Of a stretch of DNA of 64,000 nt, positions 62,707 to 64,000 are shown piece by piece (positions within the stretch are counted from its first letter, which is position 1; each line of letters starts with the position of its first letter). Source of the DNA: Methylobacterium brachythecii (GTDB lineage Bacteria > Pseudomonadota > Alphaproteobacteria > Rhizobiales > Beijerinckiaceae); NCBI RefSeq assembly GCF_014196345.1, contig NZ_JACIDN010000002.1:248001-312000 (forward strand), in the 5' to 3' direction. The translations under genes and the position numbers were made by a program. The notes beneath the pieces were generated by a model. That model had not been told where the DNA came from. It made no database searches and saw nothing but the letters and a program-made list of their open reading frames with translations.

Positions 62707-64000
62707 TCAGAGCCGCTTAAGCCGCGAGACCAGGTCGACCGGTGCGATCAGCTCGCGCTCGCCGCTGGCGCGGCGTTTAAGCTCGACCTTGCCGTCGGCG
62801 AGGCCCTTCGGCCCGACGATCACCTGCCAGGGCAGGCCAATCAGATCGGCGGTGGCGAACTTCGCTCCGGGGCGATCGTCGCGGTCGTCGTAGAGCACGC
62901 TAAGTCCGGCGCCCTGGAGATTGCTCTCGATCTCGGCGCAGGCGGCATCGACCGCGGCATCGCCGACCTTGAGGTTGATCAGGGCGACGTCGAAGGGCGC
63001 GACGGAATCCGGCCAGATGATGCCGGCCTCGTCGTGGCTGGCCTCGATGATCGCGGGCACCAGCCGGCTCGGGCCGATGCCGTAGGAGCCCATATGCACG
63101 GGCACCTCCTTGCCGTCCGGGCCGGTGACGACGGCCTTCATCGGCTCGGAATACTTGGTGCCGAAATAGAAGATGTGCCCGACCTCGATGCCGCGGGCCG
63201 ACATGCGCGCCTCCTCCGGCACCTCGGCGAAGACCGCCTCGTCGTGCATCTCGTCGGTGGCCGCGTAATGCGAGGTCCAGGAATCCACCGTGCCCTGCAG
63301 ACCGGCAATGTCGTCGAAATCGACGTTTACCGCCGGGATCTCGAAATCGAGATAGGCGCGGTCGCAGAACACCTCGCTCTCGCCGGTCTGGGCGAGGATG
63401 ATGAATTCGTGGCTGAGATCGCCACCGATTGGACCGGTATCGGCGCGCATCGGGATGGCGCGCAGGCCCATCGCGGCGAAGGTGCGCAGGTAGGCGACGA
63501 ACATCTTGTTGTAGGCGTGCCGGGCGCCGGCCTGATCGAGATCGAAGGAATAGGCGTCCTTCATCAGGAATTCGCGCGAGCGCATGGTGCCGAAACGCGG
63601 ACGCACCTCGTCGCGGAACTTCCAGGAAAGCTGGTAGAGGTTCTTGGGCAGGTCCTTGTAGGAGCGCGCGCTCGCCCGGAAGATCTCGGTGACGACTTCT
63701 TCCGCCGTGGGGCCGTACAGGATCTCGCGATCGTGCCGGTCCTTGATGCGCAGCATCTCCTTGCCATACGCCTCGTAGCGGCCGGATTCGCGCCAGAGAT
63801 CGGCCGACTGGATCGTCGGCATCAGGATCTCGATGGCGCCGGAGCGGTTCTGTTCCTCGCGGATGATGGCGCAGACGCGCTCCAGCACGCGCAGGCCGAG
63901 CGGCAACCAGGCATAGATCCCGGCAGCCTCCTGGCGGATCAGGCCGGCCCGCAGCATCAACCTGTGGGAGACGATCTCGGCTTCCTTGGGTGTCTCGCGC
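62707..64000 (-). CDS. proS: prolyl-tRNA synthetase (5' end beyond window)
   Basis: The coding frame continues to the window edge, reading [20 protein letters not shown] before [20 protein letters not shown], so only about the first ten residues are missing. The length (about 440 residues) and lack of the editing insertion mark the short alphaproteobacterial ProS. Class II motifs [31 protein letters not shown] and the late [20 protein letters not shown] are visible. It heads a proS-lolC-lolD order. Confidence 0.96.
   Translation of the reverse strand, partial: RETPKEAEIVSHRLMLRAGLIRQEAAGIYAWLPLGLRVLERVCAIIREEQNRSGAIEILMPTIQSADLWRESGRYEAYGKEMLRIKDRHDREILYGPTAEEVVTEIFRASARSYKDLPKNLYQLSWKFRDEVRPRFGTMRSREFLMKDAYSFDLDQAGARHAYNKMFVAYLRTFAAMGLRAIPMRADTGPIGGDLSHEFIILAQTGESEVFCDRAYLDFEIPAVNVDFDDIAGLQGTVDSWTSHYAATDEMHDEAVFAEVPEEARMSARGIEVGHIFYFGTKYSEPMKAVVTGPDGKEVPVHMGSYGIGPSRLVPAIIEASHDEAGIIWPDSVAPFDVALINLKVGDAAVDAACAEIESNLQGAGLSVLYDDRDDRPGAKFATADLIGLPWQVIVGPKGLADGKVELKRRASGERELIAPVDLVSRLKRL

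Overview
The window looks like a chromosomal segment of a GC-rich alphaproteobacterium, most likely a Methylobacterium/Methylorubrum-type member of the Rhizobiales. This is inferred from protein content, gene order (mdh-sucCD-sucAB-lpd; lexA/comEC/gltX/gltA; proS-lolC-lolD...dnaE), the alphaproteobacterial LexA box (GTTC-N7-GTTC) and the short class of ProS. No database search was possible. I see no prophage, insertion sequence, CRISPR array, tRNA or rRNA. Nearly all of it is core housekeeping DNA, with small lineage-specific insertions.

Layout. 1-2.8 kb: the first codons of rpsB with a structured leader, a TetR/SDR divergent pair sharing a perfect palindrome, and kdsD. 3.0-12.3 kb: an OmpR-type two-component pair, a 1374-residue GAF/PAS hybrid kinase, and glnE six bases behind it. 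12.3-19.6 kb: a methyltransferase, secA, a GNAT protein, a methyltransferase/gloB divergent pair, a MAPEG protein and a second TetR regulator. 19.9-30.2 kb: a TCA-cycle block, mdh-sucC-sucD-sucA-sucB-lpd, interrupted by a membrane-anchored DUF4241-like protein between sucB and lpd. 30.3-44 kb: zapE, a YkgJ-like protein, a PBP1A-type penicillin-binding protein, a split DUF1214/DUF1254 pair, mpg, a longer-than-usual rnhA, a lipoprotein, a candidate MmgR-type small RNA, gshB, and two tandem CPA1 antiporters. 44-54 kb: small exported proteins, lexA with its operators, comEC, gltX, gltA, a lipoprotein, an M15 peptidase and gloA. 54-64 kb: dnaE, a 34-residue membrane peptide gene under a perfect LexA box, two PAS-only proteins, a small unknown protein, lolD, lolC and the 3' part of proS.

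How the genes relate. The TCA block and gltA cover citrate synthase, 2-oxoglutarate dehydrogenase with its E3, succinyl-CoA synthetase and malate dehydrogenase. gshB, gloA and gloB give glutathione synthesis and both glyoxalase steps. secA, lolC and lolD serve export and outer-membrane lipoprotein sorting.

The most unusual signals are: (1) the SOS-type mini membrane protein next to dnaE, a candidate DNA-damage division inhibitor; (2) the small RNA with a TTTCCTCCCT core; (3) RNase HI with an added C-terminal ribbon-helix-helix-like segment; (4) a DUF4241/ankyrin-like protein inside the TCA operon; and (5) three families of ~90-115 bp palindromic intergenic repeats, each present twice.
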